A program made the position numbers and the translations under genes. Shown here one piece after another: positions 54,692 through 60,711 of a stretch of DNA of 64,000 bases. Position 1 is the stretch's first letter; each line of letters starts with the position of its first letter. The notes beneath the pieces were generated by a model that saw only the letters and a list, made by a program, of their open reading frames with translations, was not told the origin of the DNA and ran no database searches. The DNA lies in the NCBI GenBank assembly GCA_964035545.1, contig OZ037767.1, forward strand, positions 6,562,207-6,626,206. Direction: 5' to 3'. This stretch comes from Bugula neritina (lineage: Eukaryota > Bryozoa > Gymnolaemata > Cheilostomatida > Bugulidae).

Positions 54692-55704
54692 CTGTTCACA
54701 CATTACATTGATGTTGCGCATGGAATAGTATAGAAAATAATGTTTAACAATCATTGCATCATTGACTATAATGGTCTTGAAAATGTTTACAGGCTGCTTT
54801 GTTGAGGGATTGTATTTAGAAGGAGGTAGCTGGGATAAGGCCAGGGGTTGTATCACCTACCAGAAGCCCAAGGAGCTCACCTGTCCTCTACCAGTAATCA
54901 AAGTCATACCTATTGAAGCCCACCGTCTCAAGCTGCAGGTAGATTCACATAGCAACTCATGTGGGCCTACATCTCTAGCGACATTGTGCAATAATGTTCA
55001 GTTTTCAACATCAAATAAGGTTACTAGAAGTAAATATTTTTAGTCATGTGTGATTAGCAGCTGTATATTGGAATGGAGTTAGTTAAGTATTGTTGTAATC
55101 TAAATATATTTTTAGACCAATGAGCTCGTAACTCTGATTTAAAACCATTTCCTCTTTCCAAAGACGTTATATCGTAAAATATTTTTGATTGTATATGCAA
55201 CTGACCTGCATGAATTACCACAAATGTTCTTGCAATAGTAATCTAATTGACTGAGTTGTTGCAGTTTTTATTTTTACCTGCTGCCCACTTGAGATGAAAT
55301 ATATGTCTCACTCCATGGCAATGTATTGCCTAGAGCAGGTTACTCATGCTACTAGTTTTTACCTAGCACTGGTTTTGCATTTGAAGTTTTGATTTGTGTG
55401 GCAGGACCTTTTAGCGTTCATTACCATCTCAATATAATTGCTACAACTGCTCTCCGAATATTGAAAACTTACTAGTGCTAGTATTTTAATGGTTGACTTT
55501 TTCACACTATATGACTCATTTCATTATAGTTTATATTTAATCACTGCATTATTCTAGAATACATTCCGTACTCCTGTATACGTCACCTCAGAGAGACGCA
55601 ATGCTATGGGAGTTGGTCTGGTGTTTGAAGCTGACTTGTTTACATCAGAGCATATTAGTCACTGGGTGCTCCAAGGTGTCGCCCTCCTTCTCAACACAGA
55701 TTAG
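14550..55704 (+). CDS. DNAH10: Axonemal dynein heavy chain, DNAH10-type, 74 exons
   Basis: Motor subunit of an inner-arm axonemal dynein. DNAH10 corresponds to the beta heavy chain of the two-headed I1/f inner arm, partnered by DNAH2. It hydrolyses ATP at AAA1 and moves along the neighbouring doublet microtubule in cilia. I traced 74 exons with consistent phases. Their lengths total 14181 bases (4726 codons plus TAG), somewhat longer than vertebrate DNAH10. The identification rests on near-identical stretches along the whole chain, such as [66 protein letters not shown] and [12 protein letters not shown]-loops: GPAGTGKT (AAA1), GPSGGGKT (AAA2), GETGTSKT (AAA3), GLGGGGKQS (AAA4). Start: ATG at 14550 with an in-frame TAA at 14538. 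A GTAG acceptor at 14501-14504 may join an upstream leader exon. Weak points are the exon 2/3 junction and the intron after exon 37. Exon coordinates are given in the segment entries. Confidence 0.95.
17269..24757 (+). CDS. DNAH10: DNAH10 exons 6-20: tail (N-terminal stem)
   Basis: Exons: 17269-17537, 18015-18319, 18709-18907, 19229-19345, 19586-19834, 20229-20405, 20671-20847, 21035-21161, 21323-21531, 21846-21959, 22290-22436, 22734-22922, 23382-23542, 23892-24123, 24497-24757 (residues about 359-1336). This is the DHC_N1-type tail that dimerises and binds intermediate and light chains. Landmarks: [53 protein letters not shown] and [12 protein letters not shown]. Exon 13 adds about 42 residues absent from the vertebrate protein as I know it. 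Confidence 0.92.
17523..17684 (+). repeat. Three tandem copies of the exon 6 donor region
   Basis: A unit of about 53 bases (start CAGGATATCATTAAGGTG) is present at 17523-17575 and 17576-17635, with a decayed third copy to 17684. The first copy includes the last 15 coding bases and the true donor AAG|GT at 17537/17538. The next donor copy lies 53 bases downstream, and using it would shift the reading frame. Confidence 0.85.
18598..18690 (+). repeat. GTGACCT-rich repeat before exon 8
   Basis: Five imperfect units of about 18-20 bases built around TGACCTTTCC or TGACCTCTCC end shortly before the exon 8 acceptor (18707-18708). Confidence 0.7.
20164..20228 (+). repeat. GTGGTATTT repeat reaching the exon 11 acceptor
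   Basis: GTGGTATTT, GTGGTAATT, TTGGTATTT and GTGGTATTTAG follow one another, and the last one is the true acceptor of exon 11 (AG at 20227-20228). Confidence 0.6.
25332..30973 (+). CDS. DNAH10: DNAH10 exons 21-31: linker
   Basis: Exons: 25332-25490, 25973-26089, 26408-26510, 26769-26947, 27675-27886, 28274-28430, 28661-28894, 29231-29353, 29437-29670, 30037-30266, 30802-30973 (residues about 1337-1976). This DHC_N2-type region swings across the AAA ring during the power stroke. Landmarks: [62 protein letters not shown]. All borders are GT-AG. Confidence 0.93.
26215..26360 (+). repeat. ~21-bp minisatellite before exon 23
   Basis: About seven imperfect units of the form TATACTCTGTGTTACCACTA. 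It occupies the end of the intron before exon 23 (26408). Confidence 0.8.
27417..27643. mobile_element. hAT MITE, 227 bp, in a DNAH10 intron
   Basis: Terminal inverted repeats are CAGAGGTGGGCAACT (left) and AGTTGTCCACTCCTG (right, reverse CAGGAGTGGACAACT). Flanks GTCTAGAC (27409-27416) and GTGTAGAC (27644-27651) agree at 7 of 8 bases, the 8-bp target duplication of hAT elements. There is no open frame. It lies between exons 24 and 25. Confidence 0.85.
30353..30556 (-). mobile_element. tRNA-derived SINE, copy 1
   Basis: About 204 bases matching copies 2 and 3. On the minus strand the head is tRNA-like: a decayed A-box region near TAGTCTAGGGGCTAGAG and a B-box region around GGCTTCAAACCCC. The tail is a shared unique part ending near GTGAG. 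It is antisense in the intron between DNAH10 exons 30 and 31. Confidence 0.8.
31107..32863 (+). CDS. DNAH10: DNAH10 exons 32-35: AAA1 catalytic site
   Basis: Exons: 31107-31207, 31341-31659, 32110-32262, 32675-32863 (residues about 1977-2230). AAA1 is the main ATP-hydrolysing module. Walker A is [10 protein letters not shown] at about residue 2083. Walker B is CFDEFNRID, followed by sensor-type sequence [17 protein letters not shown]. Exon 34 has a second in-frame acceptor ending at 32088 that would add seven residues (EGGNLLQ). The downstream acceptor gives the conserved join GMDFL-AVGKI and is preferred. Confidence 0.94.
31701..31904 (-). mobile_element. tRNA-derived SINE, copy 2
   Basis: Same family as copy 1. 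Shared words on the plus strand are AGTCACTATCTCTGTGA, TAACATCACCAGTGGCCTTT and ACCTCAGTGTTTACTAAG. It is antisense in the intron between exons 33 and 34. Confidence 0.82.
32397..32570. repeat. AGTAATATA-rich imperfect repeat
   Basis: Many copies of GAGTAATATA or AGTAATATAT with variable spacing, in the intron between exons 34 and 35. Confidence 0.6.
33320..36421 (+). CDS. DNAH10: DNAH10 exons 36-41: AAA2
   Basis: Exons: 33320-33466, 33879-34079, 34535-34644, 35032-35326, 35700-35808, 36276-36421 (residues about 2231-2566). The P-loop [10 protein letters not shown] lies at about 2364, and [19 protein letters not shown] is the Walker B region. Then follows [19 protein letters not shown]. The join 37/38 needs either a GC donor (AAG|GCGTGT) or a shifted GT-AG pair. 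The GC-AG reading gives [11 protein letters not shown], matching the family best. Confidence 0.9.
33566..33878 (+). repeat. ~43-bp minisatellite carrying the exon 37 acceptor
   Basis: Seven units start CCACTGATGTCTAG or a variant and continue like AGAGATGTGTATAC. The array ends in CCACTTATGTCTAG, which is the true acceptor, and exon 37 continues GATGTGGTT, still resembling the repeat. Most units therefore contain a decoy TCTAG or TATAG acceptor. Confidence 0.88.
34652..34925 (+). repeat. 10-bp minisatellite after the exon 38 donor
   Basis: About 27 imperfect decamers of the type TGTCACCTGG, TGTCATCTGG or TGCCATATGT begin just after the donor GTATGT at 34645. The open frames across it are repeat artefacts. 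Confidence 0.9.
36463..36592 (+). repeat. 34-bp tandem repeat whose last copy is coding (start of exon 42)
   Basis: Copies: 36463-36490 (shortened), 36491-36524, 36525-36558, and 36559-36592. Each begins GTCACTCAACTCTGC or a variant. The first three end GCTGTAG, making three successive acceptors. The fourth copy is coding ([11 protein letters not shown]). The unit is not a multiple of three, so only the last acceptor keeps the frame. Confidence 0.92.
36559..41032 (+). CDS. DNAH10: DNAH10 exons 42-47: AAA3
   Basis: Exons: 36559-36772, 36905-37014, 37243-37410, 39689-39841, 40120-40445, 40825-41032 (residues about 2567-2959). P-loop [10 protein letters not shown] at about 2708, Walker [12 protein letters not shown] in exon 45, and conserved [33 protein letters not shown] and [13 protein letters not shown]. 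Exons 42 and 45 begin inside tandem-repeat arrays (see repeats). Confidence 0.92.
37490..37529 (+). repeat. Left fragment of the exon 45 minisatellite
   Basis: Two units (GATGTGACTGTCTATATATT type) precede the hAT insertion. They match the array that resumes at 39240, showing that the element landed inside the minisatellite. Confidence 0.85.
37530..39239. mobile_element. Non-autonomous hAT element, 1710 bp
   Basis: Left end CAGGGCTGTCCAACAGGCGG and right end GGTTGGACACCCCTG are terminal inverted repeats. Subterminal GGCCCTC-type words occur at both ends. The 8-bp flank GTCTATAT is identical on both sides (37522-37529 and 39240-39247), although it is also part of the local repeat. No transposase frame is visible inside, so it depends on an autonomous hAT elsewhere. 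It lies in the intron between exons 44 and 45. Confidence 0.9.
39240..39690 (+). repeat. 21-bp minisatellite ending at the exon 45 acceptor
   Basis: The unit is 21 bases and contains CTATATATTAGATGTTACTG. Ten units in a row are perfect at 39322-39541, with variants on both sides. A GC-rich patch (about 39548-39600) interrupts it. The true acceptor TCTATTAG|ATGCTGCT (exon 45 starts 39689) is itself the last unit, so each repeat carries a look-alike TATTAG|ATG acceptor. The open frame through it is only the repeated unit read as seven residues. Confidence 0.92.
41475..44261 (+). CDS. DNAH10: DNAH10 exons 48-52: AAA4
   Basis: Exons: 41475-41639, 41875-42033, 42198-42396, 42841-43068, 43999-44261 (residues about 2960-3297). 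P-loop [10 protein letters not shown] at about 3056, then [40 protein letters not shown], and [17 protein letters not shown] leading into the stalk. The intron between exons 51 and 52 carries a SINE and a large foldback. Confidence 0.93.
42755..42840 (+). repeat. Two-copy repeat at the exon 51 acceptor
   Basis: TCCCATCTCTAACCCACTCT and TCCCATATCTAACCCACTCC head two units of about 42 bases. The second ends in the true acceptor CCCAACTGTAG (AG 42839-42840). The first ends AATTCTGTAAT, a broken counterpart. Confidence 0.75.
43232..43440 (-). mobile_element. tRNA-derived SINE, copy 3 (best preserved)
   Basis: On the minus strand the head reads TGGTCTGGTGGTTAGAGCAC (A-box region) and, about 35 bases on, GGGTTCAATTCC (B box), so descent from a tRNA is clear. 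The tail matches copies 1 and 2. It is antisense in the intron between exons 51 and 52 and abuts a large foldback. Confidence 0.85.
43444..43940. repeat. ~500-bp long inverted repeat (foldback), arms ~240 bp
   Basis: The outer words GTGTAGTTTGAG (left) and CTCAAATTACAC (right), the inner words TTAGTACACACTGGA and TCCAGTGTGTACTAA, and the centre TTGCGGACCGTTA/TAACGGTCCACAA mirror each other, with a short loop at about 43686-43693. It lies in an intron between exons 51 and 52, directly after SINE copy 3. A transcript would form a long hairpin. Confidence 0.9.
44676..47017 (+). CDS. DNAH10: DNAH10 exons 53-57: stalk and microtubule-binding domain
   Basis: Exons: 44676-44846, 45186-45346, 45897-46078, 46422-46558, 46689-47017 (residues about 3298-3624). 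Exons 53-54 encode the first antiparallel coiled coil, rich in Ala, Glu, Lys and Leu. Exons 55-56 hold the microtubule-binding tip with [16 protein letters not shown] and [14 protein letters not shown]. Exon 57 is the returning coiled coil ([16 protein letters not shown]) ending in [20 protein letters not shown]. Confidence 0.93.
45355..45455 (+). repeat. Three-copy repeat after the exon 54 donor
   Basis: ACCACAGGCTAACACATGCT occurs three times at about 36-39 base spacing, starting 8 bases after the donor GTGAGC. Confidence 0.85.
47174..49606 (+). CDS. DNAH10: DNAH10 exons 58-62: AAA5 region
   Basis: Exons: 47174-47432, 47737-47872, 48178-48332, 48729-48947, 49333-49606 (residues about 3625-3971). 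Landmarks: [70 protein letters not shown] and [19 protein letters not shown]. Exon 61 could also start at 48711, adding ILFISK. The 48729 start matches the family. Confidence 0.92.
47433..47545 (+). repeat. TTAG/CAGT tetranucleotide array at the exon 58 donor
   Basis: The intron begins GTTAGTCAGTTAGTTGG and runs into (TTAG)n and (TCAG)n. The donor hexamer GTTAGT is itself a repeat unit. Confidence 0.9.
49230..49332 (+). repeat. ~56-bp duplication ending at the exon 62 acceptor
   Basis: CTTAGTATTCTATTACTTTT then CCTGGTGCCTGTTAG (first copy) and CTTAGTACTCTACTACTTTT then TCTGGTGCCTGTAG (second copy). The second copy's AG (49331-49332) is the true acceptor. The first copy carries a decoy. Confidence 0.85.
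49831..52856 (+). CDS. DNAH10: DNAH10 exons 63-68: AAA6 region
   Basis: Exons: 49831-49934, 50068-50312, 51108-51357, 51607-51807, 52040-52345, 52682-52856 (residues about 3972-4398). Landmarks: [85 protein letters not shown] and [16 protein letters not shown]. The intron between exons 64 and 65 contains a broken copy of the gene at 56442-57567. Confidence 0.93.
50361..50905 (-). pseudogene. Broken partial copy of the 56442-57567 gene inside a DNAH10 intron
   Basis: 50403-50580 matches 56492-56662, covering part of the last exon and its upstream intron. 50770-50905 matches 57212-57345, covering exon 2. Read on the minus strand the last-exon copy has a stop (TGA, 50422-50424) where the intact gene has CGA, and the exon 2 copy has a stop (TAA, 50828-50830) where the gene has CAA. 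The exon 3 counterpart was not found. Because intron sequence is shared, this is a DNA-level duplication and not a retrocopy. Confidence 0.85.
53107..55704 (+). CDS. DNAH10: DNAH10 exons 69-74: C-terminal domain
   Basis: Exons: 53107-53238, 53418-53629, 53771-53938, 54341-54521, 54793-54938, 55558-55704 (residues about 4399-4726, stop TAG 55702-55704). Landmarks: [46 protein letters not shown] and [11 protein letters not shown]. The end [14 protein letters not shown] is the normal dynein C-terminus. Confidence 0.94.
54659..54688. repeat. (TA)n microsatellite
   Basis: About 15 uninterrupted TA units in the intron between DNAH10 exons 72 and 73. Confidence 0.95.
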
Positions 55705-55878
55705 CTCTCAGTCTATCTCTCAAATCTACCATTTCATCTCATGAATTTTTTTTTCTTTGGATGGTAACAATAATTTAATTGTATTGTCAGAATATTTATT
55801 TATTGCGTATTTGTATAAGTTATCTTTCATTATTATCAGTTTATTGGTTGTTATATTTTTGCTGATTGTTATCTCACC

Positions 55879-55884
55879 AATAAA
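55879..55884 (+). terminator. Poly(A) signal of DNAH10
   Basis: AATAAA 175 bases after the stop codon, in AT-rich 3' UTR sequence. Confidence 0.75.
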
Positions 55885-56222
55885 GTTGTTACTAGAAACT
55901 AATCCAAGCATCTCCTACATTAGTAAAGTATGCAGAGCTGAATTGGACAAGAGTTATCTGCCCAAACTCCCTGTAAAGCAATTTGACACTTGGTGTTGCA
56001 AATTAACAATCTGAGATGCCAAAGTGTGTACTTTTATTCTTATGCAAAGTTATATATTTTTTTGTAAATTAGTATTTCCTGAAGTGCAAAATTTGGCTGT
56101 ATCTCATCAACAGAATGTGAAAATAGTACTTCACCTGTTAGAGTTAATATGACTTTAAAAAGTCTTCTCACGTATTCCATTTAGAGCTGGGAAAAACTTG
56201 AATATTATGTTTTTATGATAAT

Positions 56223-56228
56223 TTTATT
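56223..56228 (-). terminator. Poly(A) signal of the small minus-strand gene
   Basis: TTTATT on the plus strand is AATAAA on the minus strand, about 214 bases after that gene's stop. The two convergent transcripts end about 340 bases apart. Confidence 0.65.
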
Positions 56229-56441
56229 TAGTAAAACGTTTTAGCAAAAAAACTAAATGCCACATTTCGTATACAGAAAAAAAAACTAACAAGAAGTTTA
56301 AACAATAAACAAACTGCTTCCTCTTTTTATAGAAGGAGGAGAGGCAGTCATTAATTAAAAGGGAGGAAACCATAGTAATATACACACATAATATATAGTG
56401 TAGATACACTATGTCTATAATGTACAACCTGCTCTGACTGG

Positions 56442-57567
56442 TCATAACAGAGTCATTACAGTGTCTGTATGATCATTGATCTCTGTGATGTCATTCAACA
56501 CTTCATATTCTCGCTCTATTACATGCTATTGTACGCAGTACTTTATATTCAATAAGAGAGGACAACTCTAGTATAACACTGCAGCTCAGCAATTGTTCAG
56601 CTATATTCACTTTATATTCACAGTCCTTCCAGCTTCTCATATCTACATATCTTAGCTTTCACATTTCCTCCAATTAATGGGGCTTCCTAAAAATATACAG
56701 CAAACCTGTAACTACATTTATAATTGATATAGTGTCATAGTTATCTATATGAAGATTAGTGATAAGTAAATGAAACTTCGCAATACTTTTGGCTATAATT
56801 ACACATACCACCTGGATTAAATATTGAAAAACATCACTTTACTCTCAGCAAGCTTATTCTAATACAAACTTATTATAGCCAGTCATCTGTGCAACATGCA
56901 AAGAATAAACGACAGAACAATTTATATAAAGATGAGAGAATTACCTTGTTCACTGTGTAGGAGCTGGACATTTTAGTTTCAAGTTTGTGAATTTTATCAG
57001 ATATTGTTGATTGAGCTTTTGTGTTGATTTGAGGGCAGCTTTTCACTGTCTGAAACAAAGGTTAATATTTTAGTTTTATGAAACTGAAAACAAGCTTTGT
57101 TTCATATGCTTAGATATAGTTTAGCAGTAAATATTACAAAGCTATTATTGGAAGAACTGTTAATGCACATAGTATCTTTTACTTTCTTAACTATAATAAA
57201 TAAATTCTATTACCTCAGTTAAAATAACTTGTTGTAGTTTCCTGAGTTGAGTTTTTGTTATTTGCTTCTTACGAAACATTTTATAGACAACTCCCAACTC
57301 CTGGAGAATTTCCAGCTGCTCTTTCTGTAAGTGAAATATTGCAGATATAATAATTAATTACATTTTTACAATCAATAATATCATTAATAAAATTAAATGT
57401 TATGTTTGATTTCTCTGCAATAAAGTTCACTACTAAAATAAATTTGTAATCTCAAGTCATAACGTATTGCATAACATTTAACTTACTGCTGATTTATTAT
57501 GAATCACTCTCTTTGCCCACATGACATCACCTTTACTAAACATAGAGAAATCGCAAATCACATACAT
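56442..57567 (-). CDS. Unrecognised small coiled-coil-like protein, 4 exons
   Basis: Minus-strand exons 57487-57567, 57214-57324, 56945-57049, 56442-56525, all with GT-AG borders and phase 0, give about 126 aa. The start is taken at 57567 because an in-frame stop lies upstream and it has G at -3. A start at 57543 (MFSKGDVMW) would give 118 aa. The product is charged and mostly helical-looking: [19 protein letters not shown] in exon 2, ISDKIHKLETKM in exon 3, HVIEREYEVLNDI in exon 4. There is no signal peptide, membrane segment or catalytic motif, and I do not recognise a family. A decayed copy in the DNAH10 intron has lost the frame through stops while this copy has not, which argues that it is a real gene under selection. 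Confidence 0.75.
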
Positions 57568-60500
57568 GACTAGCTTTTGAAGTAGAAATAGTATCTTGAG
57601 TAGCAAAATATCACATCCAACTTATTCGTCTGCTGTGAAGTCTGTGACTTTATGTCACGAGGTTATGATGTCCATTGTTGAGTTTACAGTTGAAACCATT
57701 GTTGTGTATATTACCATATGAAAAATCATGTTTTTGACTATAGAATCTTTTGACATGTAATCATGTAGTTATGTGTAATTTTTAGTAATGAAAATAAGTT
57801 ATAGAAATCTATAAAACAAAATACATAAATAATAAGGCAATATATTAATTTATTATTTTCTTTTGCTTCAACTTTTTGTTTATAAAGACTATTTCAGATC
57901 CTATACTACCTTTTTATCTATAAAACAGTATATGAATATATGGTAGATGTATGAAAGTAACATGAATGAAATTTATAATGTGATTAAATTATTATAATAT
58001 ATAAAGCTTGTGCTCCTAAATATTTTCAATGAAATGGAGTCAATATTATGTATTTATTACTTTTTTTGTTAAATATTGTTTCTGAATAATTATGCTACAA
58101 ATGCCCATCACATTCTGACTAAAATACTTATATTTGGATATTCACATTATTAAGTAATGAGCCTGGTTATATATATTTAATTAACTTTTTTCCATGATGC
58201 TGTAATTTAATTTGAAGAAGTTAGGCTGTCAACAAGTATAACGTCTGCATGCAGTTTTCATTTTTATTTTATAATGATACAATTCACGTGACTTTAATCA
58301 TGTAGATGACTTTTTTTCATACACAAGGAAACAACTGAACGCTAGGTTTTATTATCTCAAAGTGTTTTGCAATAATATTTATTATAAAAAAATAACAAAG
58401 AATTAAAAAAGTTAAATGCACATCATACATGGGTTACCCCCAGAAAATTTATATATATAGCAGCTTGGAACAAAATATGAGTGGCTTTAATTTGCTTGAT
58501 AATTTTACTCTTATATTTGAAAAACAACACAAGTAATTTGTTTTAAAATGAGCTAATGCTACAGAGAGTGAGTGCATGTAACATTGATATGCAACTAGTT
58601 TAGAGTTACACTGGAGACTCAACCAATATTATATAATATTGGATAAGCAAAGAGAAATCAAGTTTGTGATTGCTATAACACTTATTGTTTTGGTTCAGGT
58701 AAATAAATGTACACACAGAGCAAGTGCCGTGATTAATCTAGAGTATAGCCTATGTTGAAGCTTTCTATTGTAATAAGCTGTAAAATACCTCAGCTATCAG
58801 GAGGAGTAAGGCTCACGTGATATAAAATATATATTTATTGGTTTGTAGCATCTCATTTTACGCGGTATAATAGTTATTGTGCATGGCATCTTTCATTGTG
58901 TTTGTAAAACAGAGAAATATGGAATTTTTCCATTTGGCAATCAAAATAATAGTAGGGTATATTAAAGATTAAAAAGCATGATCTATATAGGGGGCAAGTA
59001 CGTCATTGTTCAGTCAAGATCAAACAATGAGGTTAATGCAGATATTCTCTTTTAGAGTTTAGTTATACTGAAATAGCACAAATGTGGTATGCAGCTTTCT
59101 TCTAGCAAATAACTTAAGTACTTTAAAATATTCATGTTAAATATATAATACTTTCATCAAATGCATTAAAGCCCAGTGCAGTGTATATGCATGTGGGACC
59201 TGAACCTTAGACTCCTAATTTTCAAGCTAATGTGCTAGCTATCACACTATGGGAGTCACTAAATATTCTCAAAGCTATACGTAACTCTGATTACTCATTC
59301 ATAATAAACGTGTTATCATCCTAGACCACTGATATTTCATGTAGATGAGTGATCACAGAGTAAATTTCTCACTTCGAGAGGTTTATGACAATATAGGTTC
59401 TACCCTAGCAAATAGCTCACCTACACTTACATCACTATACAGTACACTGCTATACGTATAAAAATGTGGTTTATTTAAAGAAATGTAAATGAGCTATGAC
59501 TGCTTCCCATATAATCACTGCACCTGGCTGTTCCCATATGTTAAAATCATGCAGTCTACCGTAATTGCTAAAGTTATTGCAATATTGACAATCATATCGT
59601 GAAAATATTATAGCAAACAACTTTTAGTTATGATGCTTAATTATCTTTCAACAAACTGCAAAACTTATTAATATTAAGTTTCTCCGATCACTATATAGGT
59701 ATATGTAATGCATAAAGCATAAGACCAAATCCACAGATGAGAAACATTTTTTAAAAGTATATTTAATGCACAGGTAAGCCATTAAAAGTATGTATTTTAT
59801 ATCAAGCTTAGTTTCCTTCATATAAAAATATTCATATTTGAGTAGCAAATTAAAATTATTTTTGTTTCAAATTTCTGTTTAAGCAAAAAAGTGCCACATA
59901 AAAGGATTTTTAAGATAACTGAAAAGAGCAGTTATTTGAAGAAATATTGGCAATTATTTATCTTTCTATAATATAGATACGTGGTGTGTTCAGGAGAGTT
60001 TAATATATCAATTCTTTAGCTAGTAAATTACACACAAGGCACACAAGTTTTACTTCCTCAAAATATGCTGTGTAAGTATCCTTTTAAATGTTTCTCACAA
60101 GAATGAAATGAATATTTCGTCTCATAAATTTTCAAGGCATAAGCATAGTTATAATATTTAGGTTACAAACCTGTAAATTTAAGTAATAAATAATATTACT
60201 AATATTTGACATAGTATAGAACTTATATTTTAATTAGAAGTCAAACTTTTTCACACCAGTAACACTACCACCAAACTTGAGCAAAAAGCATATAATTTTG
60301 TTTTGGTAATCATAAAGCACTTACACATGCAACAGTGGTCAGTTTGTCATATTTTTATTAGCTATATCTTTTGATCAATAATATATCCAAAAATATACTT
60401 ATATTTTAGGCTATGTAGCTAACACCTACAATTATTTATAATACAATAATATCATACTCATTAGCGTACAAATACAATTTTTTTTTACTATCCATGAACT

Positions 60501-60711
60501 GTAGTCCTCTTTTTAACATGTCTTGATGTGTTCTAAAAATCTTCGTCGAAAGTCAAAGTGAACTACAAGCAGCAAATACATGTCATGACAGCAAATACAA
60601 TCAACAAGTACAAATACAAATTGATTCAGACATATAGGTAGTATATAGTAAAGTAGTTGGTGGCATTAGAGCTATAAGTTAATGTCAAGATATTATACTA
60701 TATATTATTCC
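57568..60711. other. AT-rich intergenic region
   Basis: No exon chain seen on either strand. One tRNA-like relic lies at 59190-59254. The open frame at 59648-59848 (minus) lacks splice context and has biased composition. Promoters of the small minus-strand gene and of the ShKT gene should lie here but show no recognisable motif. Confidence 0.55.
59190..59254 (-). repeat. tRNA-like relic (degenerate tRNA or SINE head)
   Basis: On the minus strand CTCCCATAGTGTGATAGCTA resembles an A box of the TAGTGGTTAGCAC type, and GGTTCAGGTCCC resembles a B box. The anticodon arm does not fold well, so it is a relic and not a working tRNA gene. It is a different family from the three SINE copies in DNAH10. 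Confidence 0.55.

Noticed and set aside
59190-59254. Functional tRNA gene
   Set aside because: A and B box traces are visible, but the arms do not pair properly; kept only as a relic.
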